A stretch of 64,000 bases of DNA from Alphaproteobacteria bacterium (GCA_030433005.1 JAUILQ010000017.1:33621-97620); one strand, 5' to 3'; counted from the first letter of the stretch, positions 7,314 to 18,091 are shown. Numbers and translations are program-made. Notes: a model not told the origin generated them from the sequence alone.

Positions 7314-8276
7314 CTAGAACGCCGCCGGCTGCTGTCCATCGCCCGGCGCCGCATCGGCCGCGGCGAGCCCGACGTCCTCGGCGAAGGCGCCGATCTCCGC
7401 CGCGACCGCTTCCGGCTGTTCCTCGTGGGCCAGGTGACCGACGCCCGCCAGGCCGACGACGCGAGCGCCGGGGACGCGCGCGGCGACGCGCCGGGCGTCC
7501 TGCGGGGCGATCGCGCGGTCGCGCTCGCCGACGACCAGCAGCAGCGGCACCGCCAGCCCCGGCAGGTCGTGCCACAGTGCCTCGAGGTCCCACTGCGCCA
7601 TCATGGCGAGCGCGCTGCCGACATGCCCGGGCGTGCTCATCAGCGCGCGATAGTGGGCCAGCCCCTCGGCGTCGAGCAGCGAGCCGGTGCCGCGGATCAG
7701 CCGCTCGATGCGTGCCCGGTCGCGGCCGCCGAGGGCGAACAGCCGCGGCGTCAGGGGATTGGCGAAGAGCAGCCGGGCGAGCGGCGGGAACAGCTGGCCG
7801 GCCATCCCGGGAAAGGGTCGCAGCGCGCCGTTCAGCGAGACGAGTCCGGCCGGCGCCAGGGCGCCGTCCAGTGCCATGCGCGCCAGGATCGCCGCGCCGG
7901 CCGAGTGGCCGACCACGAGGTCCGGCGCGACCTCCAGGGCCGCGAGCAGGCGCTGCAGGCTGGCCGCCATACCCGGCAGGGTCATGCGCCGGCGCGGCGG
8001 CGCGTCGGTGAAGCCGTGCCCCGGCAGGTCGGGGGCCAGGACCCGATGGCGCGCGGCCAGCAGCGGCAGCAGGCCGCGCCAGGAATGGGTCGCCGCCGCG
8101 GTGCCGTGGACCAGCAGGACGACCGGGCAGCCGGTGGCCGCCGATTCGTCCGAGGGGCCCATCTCCTGGAGGTGCCAGCGCAGCCCGCCGGCCTCGACGA
8201 AGCGGCTCGCCGAGCGGTTCGGCCAGGTCGGGCCGAGCTGCGACCAGGACGGAGCGTCGTGTGCGCGGGAGGCCAT
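7314..8276 (-). CDS. bchO: BchO, alpha/beta hydrolase of the Mg-chelatase operon
   Basis: A 320-residue alpha/beta-hydrolase fold protein found with bchI and bchD in photosynthesis clusters. Its exact role around Mg insertion is not settled in the literature I know. Seen: oxyanion-hole motif HGTAAATHSW, nucleophile elbow GHSAGA, a later Asp in VVGERDRAI and catalytic-type His in GVGHLAHEE. ATG at 8276, 20 bp downstream of bchD. Longer upstream frames run into bchD and were not used. Confidence 0.92.
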   Translation of the reverse strand: MASRAHDAPSWSQLGPTWPNRSASRFVEAGGLRWHLQEMGPSDESAATGCPVVLLVHGTAAATHSWRGLLPLLAARHRVLAPDLPGHGFTDAPPRRRMTLPGMAASLQRLLAALEVAPDLVVGHSAGAAILARMALDGALAPAGLVSLNGALRPFPGMAGQLFPPLARLLFANPLTPRLFALGGRDRARIERLIRGTGSLLDAEGLAHYRALMSTPGHVGSALAMMAQWDLEALWHDLPGLAVPLLLVVGERDRAIAPQDARRVAARVPGARVVGLAGVGHLAHEEQPEAVAAEIGAFAEDVGLAAADAAPGDGQQPAAF

Positions 8277-8296
8277 CGTCGCGGGCGCCGGACCGC

Positions 8297-10135
8297 TCAG
8301 CCGGCGCCGGCTGCGTCGACGATGCGCGCGGCGTCGGCGTGCGGCAGCGGCAGGTAGCGCGCAGCCAGGGCCTCGGCCAGCTCGGCGGCCCGGCGGTCGG
8401 CGCGCGGCGCGGTGTCGAGCAGCAGCACCGCGGCCCCCGCCGAGGCCAGCCGGCGACCGGCCGCCAGGGCATCGCCGCGGGCCGCCTCGCGGTCGCCGCT
8501 GCCCCGGTAGCCGACGTTGGCGCTGCCGTCGGTGAGCAGCAGCACCTTGGCGCTGCGCCCCTTGCGCAGGGCCTCGCGCACCAGCTCCCCCGCCATGTCG
8601 ATGCCGGCCGCCAGGGGCGTCGCGCCGCCGCCCGGCAGCGCCGCCAGGCAGTGCTTCGCGCGCACCAGCGAGCGGGTCGGCGGCAGCAGCAGCTCCGCGC
8701 CGGCGCCGCGGAAGGCGACCAGCGCGACCTCGTCGCGCCGCTGGTAGCACTCGGCGAGCAGCAGCTCGACGGCGCCCTTGGCCTCGGCCAGGCGATGCAG
8801 CGCCGCCGAGCCTGAAGCGTCGACCACGAAGATCGTCAGCGTCTCGCGCCGCTGCCGGTAGCGATGGATCCGGACGTCGGAGGCGCGCACCTCGATGCGC
8901 GGCTTGGCGTCGGCTCCCGACAGGACATCGCCCCCCCGATCTCCCCCCCGCTCATCACGGCGCAGGCGCTGCCAGGGCGCCGCCGCGCGCAGCGTCTCCA
9001 CCACGTGCAGCCGGCTGCGCCCGTCGAGCCGACCCGGTCGCGCGCCGATCGGCCGCCCACGCAGCCGCGCGCCCTGCAGCTCGCCCTGCCCGCCCCGCGA
9101 GTCGCCGCCGCCCCGGCGCCGGCCGGCGCTCGCGATCTGCTCCAGCAGCCCGGCAGGAATGGCGGCACGCACCGACTCGAGCACGACGTCGTCGAGCGCC
9201 CCCCCGACGGGCGGCGACCCGCTGTCCGACTCGCCCTTCTCGCCGGGATCGCGTTCGCGCTGCTGCGGCGGCTCCGGCTCCGCTTCCGGCGCCTCTTCCG
9301 GCGGTGCCGGCAGGCGCGTGGCGCGCGGCGCGATCACCAGGCGCGCGGCGCGGGTGACGTCCGCGTCTTCCAGGGCCGCGCGACCTTCGAGCAGGGCCAG
9401 AGCGCTCGCCGCGCGCAGCGTAAACAGCAGGGCCCGGGTCGAGGCGACGCCGAAGGCGGCGCCGAGCTGCACCACGGCCTCCGAGGCCCATTCCGGCGGC
9501 GGCGGCCCCGGCAGCCGCAGGCGCACCGCCTCCAGCCCGGCTGCCAGCCCGTCGTCCGCCGCCCCCGCCGGCACGTCACGCAGGCTCAGCGCCGTCAGGT
9601 CGCAGCGGAAGGCCAGCCGGTCGGCCAGCGCCGGCGAGACGCCGCCGTCCTCCGGCAGGCTCTCGTCGAGCGCCACCACGCCGATGCGCGCCGGCAGGCG
9701 GCCGCCGAGGCCGTCGCGCTCGAGCCGCACCTCGCCGCTGTCGAGGGTCGCCGCCAGGCGCGAGGCGACGCCCGTCGGCAGGCGCTCGGCCATCGGCAAC
9801 AGCACCAGCCCGCGGTCGGCCTCGGCGAGCAGCCCGCGCTGCGTCACGGCCCGGCCCGAAGCGAGGGTCGCGGCGAGGTCCAGGCCGCCGAGCAGGCGGT
9901 CGTCGGAGACGTGGCCGGGCAGCCGGCGGAACGGCCGGCTTCCGGGCCACAGCCGGCGCAGCGCGCCGAGCCAGGCGTCGCGCACCGGTCCGGCCTGCGC
10001 GGTGACCACGACGCCGCCGAAAGCCGCCGGGTCCAGGGCGGTCAGGATCGCCGCCTGCAGCGCGTCGGCCCAGACCGCCGCAGCCCGGTCCGGCCCGTCG
10101 GCCTGAGGATCGACGCCGGCGGCGACGGCCGTCAT
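8297..10135 (-). CDS. bchD: Magnesium chelatase subunit BchD
   Basis: Subunit D of the protoporphyrin IX Mg chelatase (with BchI and BchH), the first committed step of bacteriochlorophyll synthesis. The 612 residues have a degenerate AAA+ N-terminal region lacking a proper Walker A, a Pro/Glu-rich acidic linker (about 290-320), and a C-terminal von Willebrand A domain with the MIDAS motif DASGS at 439-443 and LLTDGSANVG. The start overlaps the bchI stop (ATGA). Length is normal to slightly long for BchD. Confidence 0.94.
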   Translation of the reverse strand: MTAVAAGVDPQADGPDRAAAVWADALQAAILTALDPAAFGGVVVTAQAGPVRDAWLGALRRLWPGSRPFRRLPGHVSDDRLLGGLDLAATLASGRAVTQRGLLAEADRGLVLLPMAERLPTGVASRLAATLDSGEVRLERDGLGGRLPARIGVVALDESLPEDGGVSPALADRLAFRCDLTALSLRDVPAGAADDGLAAGLEAVRLRLPGPPPPEWASEAVVQLGAAFGVASTRALLFTLRAASALALLEGRAALEDADVTRAARLVIAPRATRLPAPPEEAPEAEPEPPQQRERDPGEKGESDSGSPPVGGALDDVVLESVRAAIPAGLLEQIASAGRRRGGGDSRGGQGELQGARLRGRPIGARPGRLDGRSRLHVVETLRAAAPWQRLRRDERGGDRGGDVLSGADAKPRIEVRASDVRIHRYRQRRETLTIFVVDASGSAALHRLAEAKGAVELLLAECYQRRDEVALVAFRGAGAELLLPPTRSLVRAKHCLAALPGGGATPLAAGIDMAGELVREALRKGRSAKVLLLTDGSANVGYRGSGDREAARGDALAAGRRLASAGAAVLLLDTAPRADRRAAELAEALAARYLPLPHADAARIVDAAGAG

Positions 10136-11187
10136 GCCGGCAGCAGCTCTTCCAGGGCGCGCTCGACGCGGGTGGTCGGCCGTGCGTCGTCGAGCGGGTT
10201 GCGGCGCAGGCGGTGGCTGAGCACCATCGGCGCGACCGCCCTGAGGTCGCCGTCGCTCGCCTCGGCGCGCCCTTCCAGCGCCGCCAGGGCGCGCGCCGCG
10301 CGCATCAGGGTGAGCTCGCCGCGCAGCCCGTCGGTGCCGAGGGACAGGCAGAGGCGCGCGGCCTTCTCGAGCACGCCGTCCGGCACCTCGACCGCGGCCA
10401 GGGCGTCGCGCGCGCCGACGATCTGCCGCCGCACGGCAGCGTCCTTGCGTTTCCAGCTCGCGGTGAAGCCCGCGGGGTCGCGGTCGAAGAGGTCGCGGCG
10501 GCGCACGACCTGGAGCCTGAGGTCGAGGGCCTCGGGGGTGCGCACGTCGACCGACAGGCCGAAGCGGTCGAGCAGCTGCGGGCGCAGCTCGCCCTCCTCC
10601 GGATTGCCGCTGCCGACCAGCACGAAGCGCGCCGGGTGGCGCACGCTCAGGCCCTCGCGCTCGACCACGTTCTCGCCGGAGGCCGCGACGTCGAGCAGCA
10701 GGTCGACGATGTGGTCCTCCAGCAGGTTGACTTCGTCGATGTAGAGGAAGCCGCGGTTGGCCTGGGCCAGCAGGCCCGGCTGGAAGGCCCGCTCGCCCTG
10801 GCTGAGGGCGCGCTCGATGTCGAGCGCGCCGACCACGCGGTCCTCGGTGGCGCCGAGCGGCAGGTCGATCACCGGCACCGCGACCTGGGCGCTCTTCGGC
10901 GCGGCCCGGCGGTCGGCCGCGCGGGCCTTCCCGGCACCGCGACCCGGCGGATTGCAGGACGGACAGGCCGGCGAGGGCGCTGCGGGGTCGCAGCCGTAGG
11001 GGCAGCCGACGACGACCTTCATGGACGGCAGCAGCGCCGCCAGGGAGCGCACCGCCGTCGACTTGCCGGTGCCGCGGTCGCCGAACACCAGGACGCCGCC
11101 GACCGTGGGGTCGACGGCAGCGATCAGCAGCGCGCGCTTCATGTCATCCTGGCCGACGATGGCCGAGAAGGGGTAGATGGCCGGCAA
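10132..11187 (-). CDS. bchI: Magnesium chelatase ATPase subunit BchI
   Basis: AAA+ ATPase motor of Mg chelatase. The 351 residues show Walker A GDRGTGKS at 36-43, Walker B FLYIDEVNLLEDH, sensor GSGNPEEGELRPQLLDRFG and an arginine-rich C-terminal lid. Start is a TTG at 11187, chosen because GGAGG lies five bases upstream and the N-terminus (MPAIYPFSAIVGQ) matches the family; no ATG fits. First gene of the leftward bchIDO set, 83 bp after glmS on the same strand. Confidence 0.95.
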   Translation of the reverse strand: MPAIYPFSAIVGQDDMKRALLIAAVDPTVGGVLVFGDRGTGKSTAVRSLAALLPSMKVVVGCPYGCDPAAPSPACPSCNPPGRGAGKARAADRRAAPKSAQVAVPVIDLPLGATEDRVVGALDIERALSQGERAFQPGLLAQANRGFLYIDEVNLLEDHIVDLLLDVAASGENVVEREGLSVRHPARFVLVGSGNPEEGELRPQLLDRFGLSVDVRTPEALDLRLQVVRRRDLFDRDPAGFTASWKRKDAAVRRQIVGARDALAAVEVPDGVLEKAARLCLSLGTDGLRGELTLMRAARALAALEGRAEASDGDLRAVAPMVLSHRLRRNPLDDARPTTRVERALEELLPA

Positions 11188-11270
11188 GTCCGCCTCCGCG
11201 TTCCTATCGCGGCCAGTCTATCGTCCTTCTGCGCAACTGGACAGGAGCGCGCGTCAAGCGGTGGCGACGC

Positions 11271-13094
<1,824 letters not shown>

Positions 13095-13264
13095 GGCGAA
13101 GTCTCCTCATGACCGTGATCGCAGCGCCGCGGGCCTGCGGTTGCGGCACGGCGGCGGAGCCCGCCGGGCGCGGCGCGCCTGCGGCTGCTGATGCTGCTGC
13201 TGTCACACGGGAAGACGCGAGCCGCGCCGAGAGTTCCCGACCGTTCCGGCCGGCAGGACGCGTG

Positions 13265-14152
13265 CTAGCGCCAGCAGTCGATACGGACGACGTAGCGCCT
13301 GGCACGCGCCAGCACCGCGGCCTCGTCGGCTTCGGGCGGGTCGCCGACGCTGACCGCTATGCCGCGCGCGGAGAGGAAGGCGATCAGCGGCTCGGCGCCG
13401 ATCGCGATGCCGCCGGCCGGCGGCAGCTCGCCGGTCCGCGCGTAGGCCTTGACCCGGTCGCGCTCGGCCGTCGCCATGCCGACGACGCGGCCCCGCCCGT
13501 CGAGCAGCGGGGACCCGCTGTTGCCCGGCTTGAGGTCGCCGCGGAAGCGGAAGACAGCCTCGGCGCCGGCAAGATCGCCCGGGTCGGCGGCTAGGCGCGC
13601 GGTCGCCGATTCGACCCGTGCCGCGCCCGAGACCGGGTAGCCGACCGCGGTCAGGCGACCGGCCGGCGGCGGCGAATCCGCAAAGCGCGCGACCGGCCCG
13701 GAGACCTCGCTGGACAGCAGCGCGACGTCCAGATCGGGCCGGCCCGCCACCAGCTCGGCGTCGCCCAGGATCCGGCCCTCCTGGCGCAGCCGCAGGCGCC
13801 GGCAACCCTCGACGACATGATGATTGGTCAGCAGATGACCGTCTGCGTCGACGCGGAAGCCGGTGCCGATCCCGGTCGGTCGCTCCTCGGGGCGGTCGTT
13901 CGCCGAGTCGGCCCTCCGCAGTCTCTCGATCCGGCTGTCCCGGATCGCCTCGCGCCGGTCGCGGGCCTCCTCTGGCGTCAGCACGCGGCCCTCGCACTGC
14001 CAGCGCTGGACCCTCAGCACGACCCCGCGCGTTGCGTCGAGGCAGTCGACCAGGATGGCCGGCTCGGCGGCGGGCTGCCCGGGCGCGCCGGACAGAAGAA
14101 CAAGCAGGATCCCTTGAAGAAGGAGCGGAAGACGAAGTCGTGATGCGCGCAA
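13265..14152 (-). CDS. Trypsin-like serine protease with signal peptide
   Basis: Predicted exported S1-family protease of 295 residues. A signal peptide is visible (RLRLPLLLQGILLVLLSGAPG). The catalytic triad is readable as His112 (TNHHVVEG), Asp142 (PDLDVALL) and Ser212 (KPGNSGSPLL); no PDZ domain follows, unlike DegP. I chose TTG at 14152 because it places the signal peptide at the N-terminus. The longer frame to 14320 would overlap the divergent gene. The ribosome site is weak, so the start is uncertain. Substrate unknown. Confidence 0.75.
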   Translation of the reverse strand: MRASRLRLPLLLQGILLVLLSGAPGQPAAEPAILVDCLDATRGVVLRVQRWQCEGRVLTPEEARDRREAIRDSRIERLRRADSANDRPEERPTGIGTGFRVDADGHLLTNHHVVEGCRRLRLRQEGRILGDAELVAGRPDLDVALLSSEVSGPVARFADSPPPAGRLTAVGYPVSGAARVESATARLAADPGDLAGAEAVFRFRGDLKPGNSGSPLLDGRGRVVGMATAERDRVKAYARTGELPPAGGIAIGAEPLIAFLSARGIAVSVGDPPEADEAAVLARARRYVVRIDCWR

Positions 14153-14188
14153 GAGCTGCCGTCCGAGAAGAGCCGGGGAGCGGGCACC

Positions 14189-15253
14189 ATGACAGCTGAC
14201 GGCTTCCGCTGCGACCCGCTCGCCCCAGGCGGCGCTCCCGGCGAGGCGTTGGAGCGGCTCGGCGCCTGCGCCGAGTCCTTCTTCCAGACACCGCTCTGGA
14301 CCAGGACCTGGCTGGAGCATCTGCCGCCGGGCAGCCGGCCCTGGTGCTGCCGTCTCGGCGAGCCGGACGCCCCCGAGGCCATGGCCCTGATCGGCCGACG
14401 CCGCCTGCGGCTCGGCGGGCGCCTGCCCCTGCCGCTACGGCGCGCCAGCCTCTCGGAGAGCGGCGAGCCGGGCTTCGACCGTCTCGCCGTCGAGTTCAAC
14501 GGCCCGCTGCTGCGCCGGCCGTCCGCCCTGCCCGCCTTTCTCGAGGGGCTGCTGCGCGCCACCGCCGGCGACTACGAGCTGCTCGTCGCGCGCTGCACGC
14601 CGCAGTTGACGGAAGCCCTGCAGGCCGCGGCCGGGCGGCAGGGCCGCGGCGTCACGGTCTACCGCCGGAGCCTGGGCTGGCTCTGCGAGCTGCCGGCGGC
14701 CCCGGAGCCGCAATACCTGGAGCGGCTCGGCCGCAGCACCCGCCAGGCCGTGCGCCGGACCCGGCGCCGCCTCGAACAGGAAGGCGAGGTGCGCCTGACG
14801 CCGGCACGCTCGGACGACGAGGCCCTGGCGTTCTTCGCCGGGCTGCGCGACCTGCACGAGCGGACCTGGCAGGCCCGCGGCGAGGCCGGAGCCTTCGCGA
14901 GCCCGCGCCTCGTCGCCTTCCACGAGAGCCTGATCGCCCGGGGCCATCCCGGTGCCGTGCAGCTGCTGCGCCTGAGCGCCGGTCGGCGCACGCTCGGCTA
15001 CCTTTACAACTTCCGGCATGGCCCGCGCGTCTACCAGTACCAGGGCGGCTTCGACTACGTCGCCGACCCCCGGCTCAACCTCGGCTTGCTCGCACACGTG
15101 CTGGCGATCGAGCACCACCGTGCCGAGGGCGTGCGGTGCTACGACCTGCTGGCCGGCGACGCCCGTTACAAGCGGCAGCTGGCGACCCGCAGCTACCGCC
15201 TGGACTCCTGTCGGATCGCCGGCCGCATCGGCCGCTGGCTGCAGCCGGCGTGA
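14189..15253 (+). CDS. CelD/BcsL-type GNAT-fold acyltransferase
   Basis: 354-residue protein resembling the CelD/FemAB-like acetyltransferases often found in polysaccharide loci. Seen: an N-terminal lobe with FFQTPLWTRTWLEHLP, the central helix-rich RSTRQAVRRTRRRLEQEG region and a C-terminal GNAT-like half with LGYLYNFRHGPRVYQYQGGFD and LNLGLLAHVLAIEHH. GGGGAG precedes the ATG. It lies 36 bp from the divergent protease start and directly upstream of the first PEP-CTERM gene on the same strand. It probably acylates a sugar or surface component; the acceptor is unknown. Confidence 0.75.
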   Translation: MTADGFRCDPLAPGGAPGEALERLGACAESFFQTPLWTRTWLEHLPPGSRPWCCRLGEPDAPEAMALIGRRRLRLGGRLPLPLRRASLSESGEPGFDRLAVEFNGPLLRRPSALPAFLEGLLRATAGDYELLVARCTPQLTEALQAAAGRQGRGVTVYRRSLGWLCELPAAPEPQYLERLGRSTRQAVRRTRRRLEQEGEVRLTPARSDDEALAFFAGLRDLHERTWQARGEAGAFASPRLVAFHESLIARGHPGAVQLLRLSAGRRTLGYLYNFRHGPRVYQYQGGFDYVADPRLNLGLLAHVLAIEHHRAEGVRCYDLLAGDARYKRQLATRSYRLDSCRIAGRIGRWLQPA

Positions 15254-15400
15254 GGACGCGACAGCGCGGGTGACGGGGCCATGGACGCCCCGGCGTAAAG
15301 CTGGCCGACAGCCGTCCAGGAACGTTACGAAAGCGCCACCATAGGCAGTCCAGCTCCGCGCGGATTCCGGGGTTTTCGCCCAGCGGTGGCCAGGAACTGC

Positions 15401-15415
15401 TGGCATGCGAATTGC
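15401..15415 (+). promoter_or_regulatory. Sigma-54 promoter of the first PEP-CTERM gene
   Basis: tggcatgcgaattgc: -24 GG and -12 GC separated by exactly 10 bp, one base off the TGGCACG-N4-TTGC consensus. It sits 52 bp upstream of the chosen GTG start. A GACAGCCG element shared with the second gene lies at 15307-15314. Confidence 0.85.
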
Positions 15416-15467
15416 GTATTCCAGGCCAAGGGATGGTCAGGGACGCATGACAGGAATGGAGCGATAC

Positions 15468-16439
15468 GTGACCAAGTCACTCAAACCGCAGTGCCGCGCA
15501 GGACGCTTGGCACTGCCTCTCGCCGCAGCAGGCGCAGCCGTCTGGCTGCTGGCCGCGGCGCCCGGCGCCCAGGCCGCGGCGACTGCCTACTCGAACCTCA
15601 AGGTCGACGACTTCCGAATCCTGAACGGCAGCGGCGCGCAGTACGACGCGAGCGACTTCCGGGATCTGGCGGTCGGCAACTTCACCAATGCCAACGCCAA
15701 TTCGGACGGCGTCGGGATCAGCGCCGACGACCTCTCGACCGGCAACAGCGGCGTGCCCATGCAGTGCCTCGGCACCGGCTGCGCCGGCATCTCCGACAAC
15801 GACTTCTCCCAGCAGGGCAGCGGCTTCTTCTCGCGCAGCGACGCGCGGCTCGAGGGCGCCGGCATTTCCGGACTGGGCGGCGCCGACAGCGCATCCGCGG
15901 AGACCGTCGGCGAGCTGCGCACCTACTCGGCGCGTCGCTCGAACTCCGCGACCATCGGCAACATCTCGGAGTTTTCCTTCGCGCTCGGCGCCGACGACAC
16001 CATGACCTTCTCGCTCGACGCCACGCCGGTGCTCGACGTGGCGCAGATGGGCGGCGTCGGCTCGGTGCAGGCGAGCCTTGCCTTCAGCATCCAGATCACC
16101 GACGCCGACGGCAACTCGGTCTTCACCTGGGCGCCCAACGGCACGCTCGAGGCCGGCGAACTCGCCGACCCCTTCTCGCTGAACACCAGCCGCGGCCAGC
16201 TTGCCGAAGGTTCGAAGACGTACGACCCCGGCACCGGCTCGTTCCTGGCGACGACCGGCCTGCTGACCGCCGGCGAGACCTACACGCTCTCGATCAACCA
16301 TCAGAGCGCCACCAGCGGCCGCTTCACGCCGGTGCCGGAGCCCGGCGTCCTGCTGCTGCTCGGCAGCGGCCTGCTCGGCCTCGGCGCCGTCGCGCGCCGC
16401 GGCCGGTCGGCCGGCGCCGGACCCAACGGGACGGCCTGA
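15468..16439 (+). CDS. PEP-CTERM sorted surface protein 1
   Basis: Exported protein of 323 residues destined for exosortase A processing. Signal peptide (LALPLAAAGAAVWLLAAAPGAQA), acidic/Ser/Asn/Gly-rich mature part, then the sorting tag: VPEPG, a hydrophobic helix (VLLLLGSGLLGLGAV) and a basic end (ARRGR). The conserved paired cysteines QCLGTGC occur mid-protein. I chose GTG at 15468 (GGAG six bases upstream) because the two downstream paralogues begin at the equivalent residue (MTKALRH, MTNALRH). It is longer than they are, with an extra Asn/Gly/Glu segment near GTLEAGELADPFS. Confidence 0.9.
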   Translation: MTKSLKPQCRAGRLALPLAAAGAAVWLLAAAPGAQAAATAYSNLKVDDFRILNGSGAQYDASDFRDLAVGNFTNANANSDGVGISADDLSTGNSGVPMQCLGTGCAGISDNDFSQQGSGFFSRSDARLEGAGISGLGGADSASAETVGELRTYSARRSNSATIGNISEFSFALGADDTMTFSLDATPVLDVAQMGGVGSVQASLAFSIQITDADGNSVFTWAPNGTLEAGELADPFSLNTSRGQLAEGSKTYDPGTGSFLATTGLLTAGETYTLSINHQSATSGRFTPVPEPGVLLLLGSGLLGLGAVARRGRSAGAGPNGTA

Positions 16440-16502
16440 GCAAGCGTCGCCGGACAACAGATCCGGCGCCTCCACGGCGCGGTCGCCCACGAGGCGGCCT
16501 CC

Positions 16503-16536
16503 GGCCCGAACGGCGACCTGCCGTTCGGGCCTTTTT
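16503..16536 (+). terminator. Rho-independent terminator after PEP-CTERM gene 1
   Basis: Perfect 12-bp stem (ggcccgaacggc / gccgttcgggcc) with a 5-base loop followed by five T residues, 64 bp after the stop codon. It isolates the first PEP-CTERM gene from the next. Confidence 0.93.
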
Positions 16537-16700
16537 CGTGCCTCCGCGAGGGCCCGGTTTCCTGCAGCACGGGGGCGATTCCGCCTGGCGGCGGCATGGC
16601 GGCTCGGGCCTGCCGAGGTTCGCGCTCCTCGCCGACGCCGCCGTCAGGGCGGGCGGGCTCCAGCCGGCCGATCGCCGAGCGTCGTCAACATTCCTGACAG

Positions 16701-16719
16701 CCGATCAGAATCTCGACGC
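16701..16719 (+). promoter_or_regulatory. Candidate activator (PrsR) site upstream of PEP-CTERM gene 2
   Basis: ccgatcagaatctcgacgc, almost identical to the element at 17936-17954 upstream of the third gene. In both cases the element begins exactly 92 bp before the -24 T. That distance is typical of enhancer sites for sigma-54 activators. Assignment to PrsR is inferred. Confidence 0.55.
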
Positions 16720-16792
16720 GCGCTTCCCGCATAGGGAGAACGACAGGGCTCTCGGGCCGGCAATTACCTACCGGAGGTCGGTGACTCGCGTC

Positions 16793-16807
16793 TGGCACGG
16801 TCGTTGC
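16793..16807 (+). promoter_or_regulatory. Sigma-54 promoter of PEP-CTERM gene 2
   Basis: tggcacggtcgttgc matches the sigma-54 consensus TGGCACG-N4-TTGC exactly, with GG and GC 10 bp apart. It lies 51 bp upstream of the ATG. Confidence 0.92.
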
Positions 16808-16858
16808 GACCCTTCTGCGCCAAGGGGGCATGGCCCACGCAGAAGATTGGAGTGACAA

Positions 16859-17773
16859 ATGACCAAGGCACTCAGACATACTGGCCTCGCCGGCAAGCTG
16901 GCGATGCCGCTGGCCGCCGCTGCCGCGGCCACCTTCATGATGGGCACGGCGGGCGACGCCAAGGCGTCGGCCGTGGCCTACTCGAACCTCTACGTCAACA
17001 ACCTGTCGGTCTCGAACTCCAGCGGCCAGACGCTGGACGCCTCGGACTTCTCGAGCCTGAGCGTCGGCAACTTCACCAATGCCGAGGCCAACATCGGCGG
17101 CTCGGGCATCAGCGACGACAGCCTGACCAGCGGCAGCAGCGACGTGCCGCTGCAGTGCCTGGGCGCCGCCTGCGGCGGGATCGCCGAGAACGACTTCTCG
17201 CAGCAGTCGAGCGGTGTCTTCTCGCGTGGCGACGCTCTGCTCGAGGGCTCGCTGATCACCGGGCTCGAGGATCCGGCGCCGGCCGAGGCCAATTCCGTCG
17301 GCGAGCTGCGCCTCGACGGCGACAGCGCCTCGAACGGCTCGACCGTCGGCACCACGACGAGCTTCGAGTTCGCGCTCGAAGAGGCCGAGACCCTGACCTT
17401 CGACTTCGACGCGACGCCGTACCTGAACGTCGCGCTCGAGGACGGCACCGGTCAGGCGCAGGCCAGCACGGCCTTCAGCATCACCATCACCGACCAGGAC
17501 AGCAACGAGGTCTTCTCGTACGCCCCGGAGGATCTGAACACCAGCCGTGGTCAGCTGAACGAGGGCGAGAAGGTCTACGATCCGGGCACCGGTTCCTACA
17601 GCGGCACGACCGACCTGCTGGCCGGTGACCAGGAGTACACGCTGACCATCAACCACCAGACCGAGACCAGCGGCACCTTCACCGCGGTCCCGGAGCCGGG
17701 CACCCTGATGATGCTCGGTGCCGGTCTGCTCGGTCTGGGCGCTGTCGGCCGTCGCCGCCAGACCCAGGCGTAA
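16859..17773 (+). CDS. PEP-CTERM sorted surface protein 2
   Basis: 304-residue exported protein. Signal peptide (AMPLAAAAAATFMMGTAGDAKA), acidic low-complexity mature domain with QCLGAACGGIAENDFSQQ, and C-terminal sorting tag VPEPGTLMMLGAGLLGLGAVGRRR. The VPEP motif is the expected exosortase A processing site. It has its own sigma-54 promoter and terminator. At DNA level 17111-17388 differs from the third gene (18344-18621) at only about seven positions by eye, while the N-terminal part is much more divergent. Structural or binding role at the cell surface is unknown. Confidence 0.93.
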   Translation: MTKALRHTGLAGKLAMPLAAAAAATFMMGTAGDAKASAVAYSNLYVNNLSVSNSSGQTLDASDFSSLSVGNFTNAEANIGGSGISDDSLTSGSSDVPLQCLGAACGGIAENDFSQQSSGVFSRGDALLEGSLITGLEDPAPAEANSVGELRLDGDSASNGSTVGTTTSFEFALEEAETLTFDFDATPYLNVALEDGTGQAQASTAFSITITDQDSNEVFSYAPEDLNTSRGQLNEGEKVYDPGTGSYSGTTDLLAGDQEYTLTINHQTETSGTFTAVPEPGTLMMLGAGLLGLGAVGRRRQTQA

Positions 17774-17817
17774 CACCGACGCCTGACGAAGCAGCCTCAC
17801 CTCGCGTGAGGAAGCGC

Positions 17818-17859
17818 ACGGGCCCGGACGGCAGGTAGCCGCCCGGGCCCGTTGCTTTT
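17818..17859 (+). terminator. Rho-independent terminator after PEP-CTERM gene 2
   Basis: 15-bp stem with one G-T pair (acgggcccggacggc / gccgcccgggcccgt), a 5-base loop, then tgctttt. It lies 45 bp after the stop codon. Confidence 0.85.
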
Positions 17860-17935
17860 GTGGCTCCCTGCCGGCGAGTTCGCATCGGTCTGCCCGATGC
17901 GCATCGTCAATCACCCTGACAAGCGATCCTGGCAA

Positions 17936-17954
17936 GCGATCAGAATCTGGACGC
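17936..17954 (+). promoter_or_regulatory. Candidate activator (PrsR) site upstream of PEP-CTERM gene 3
   Basis: gcgatcagaatctggacgc, partner of the element at 16701-16719, at the same 92-bp distance from its sigma-54 promoter. A partial repeat (acaagcgatcctgg) lies just upstream. Confidence 0.55.
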
Positions 17955-18027
17955 ACGTTTCGCCCGCCGCGGGAGACGCTCCCCGCCTCGGCCCGGCCCA
18001 GGCTACCGCCGATGGGACTTCTGCTCG

Positions 18028-18042
18028 TGGCACGGTCGTTGC
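18028..18042 (+). promoter_or_regulatory. Sigma-54 promoter of PEP-CTERM gene 3
   Basis: tggcacggtcgttgc, identical to the promoter of gene 2 and a perfect consensus match. It lies 49 bp upstream of the ATG. Confidence 0.92.
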
Positions 18043-18091
18043 GTTTCTTCTCGCAGACGCGACGGCTCACGCAGACGATCGGGAGTGAACA

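Noticed and set aside
13109..13594. Plus-strand frame opposite glmS and the protease gene
   Set aside because: Antisense to a protein with a clear catalytic triad and without family resemblance or ribosome site.
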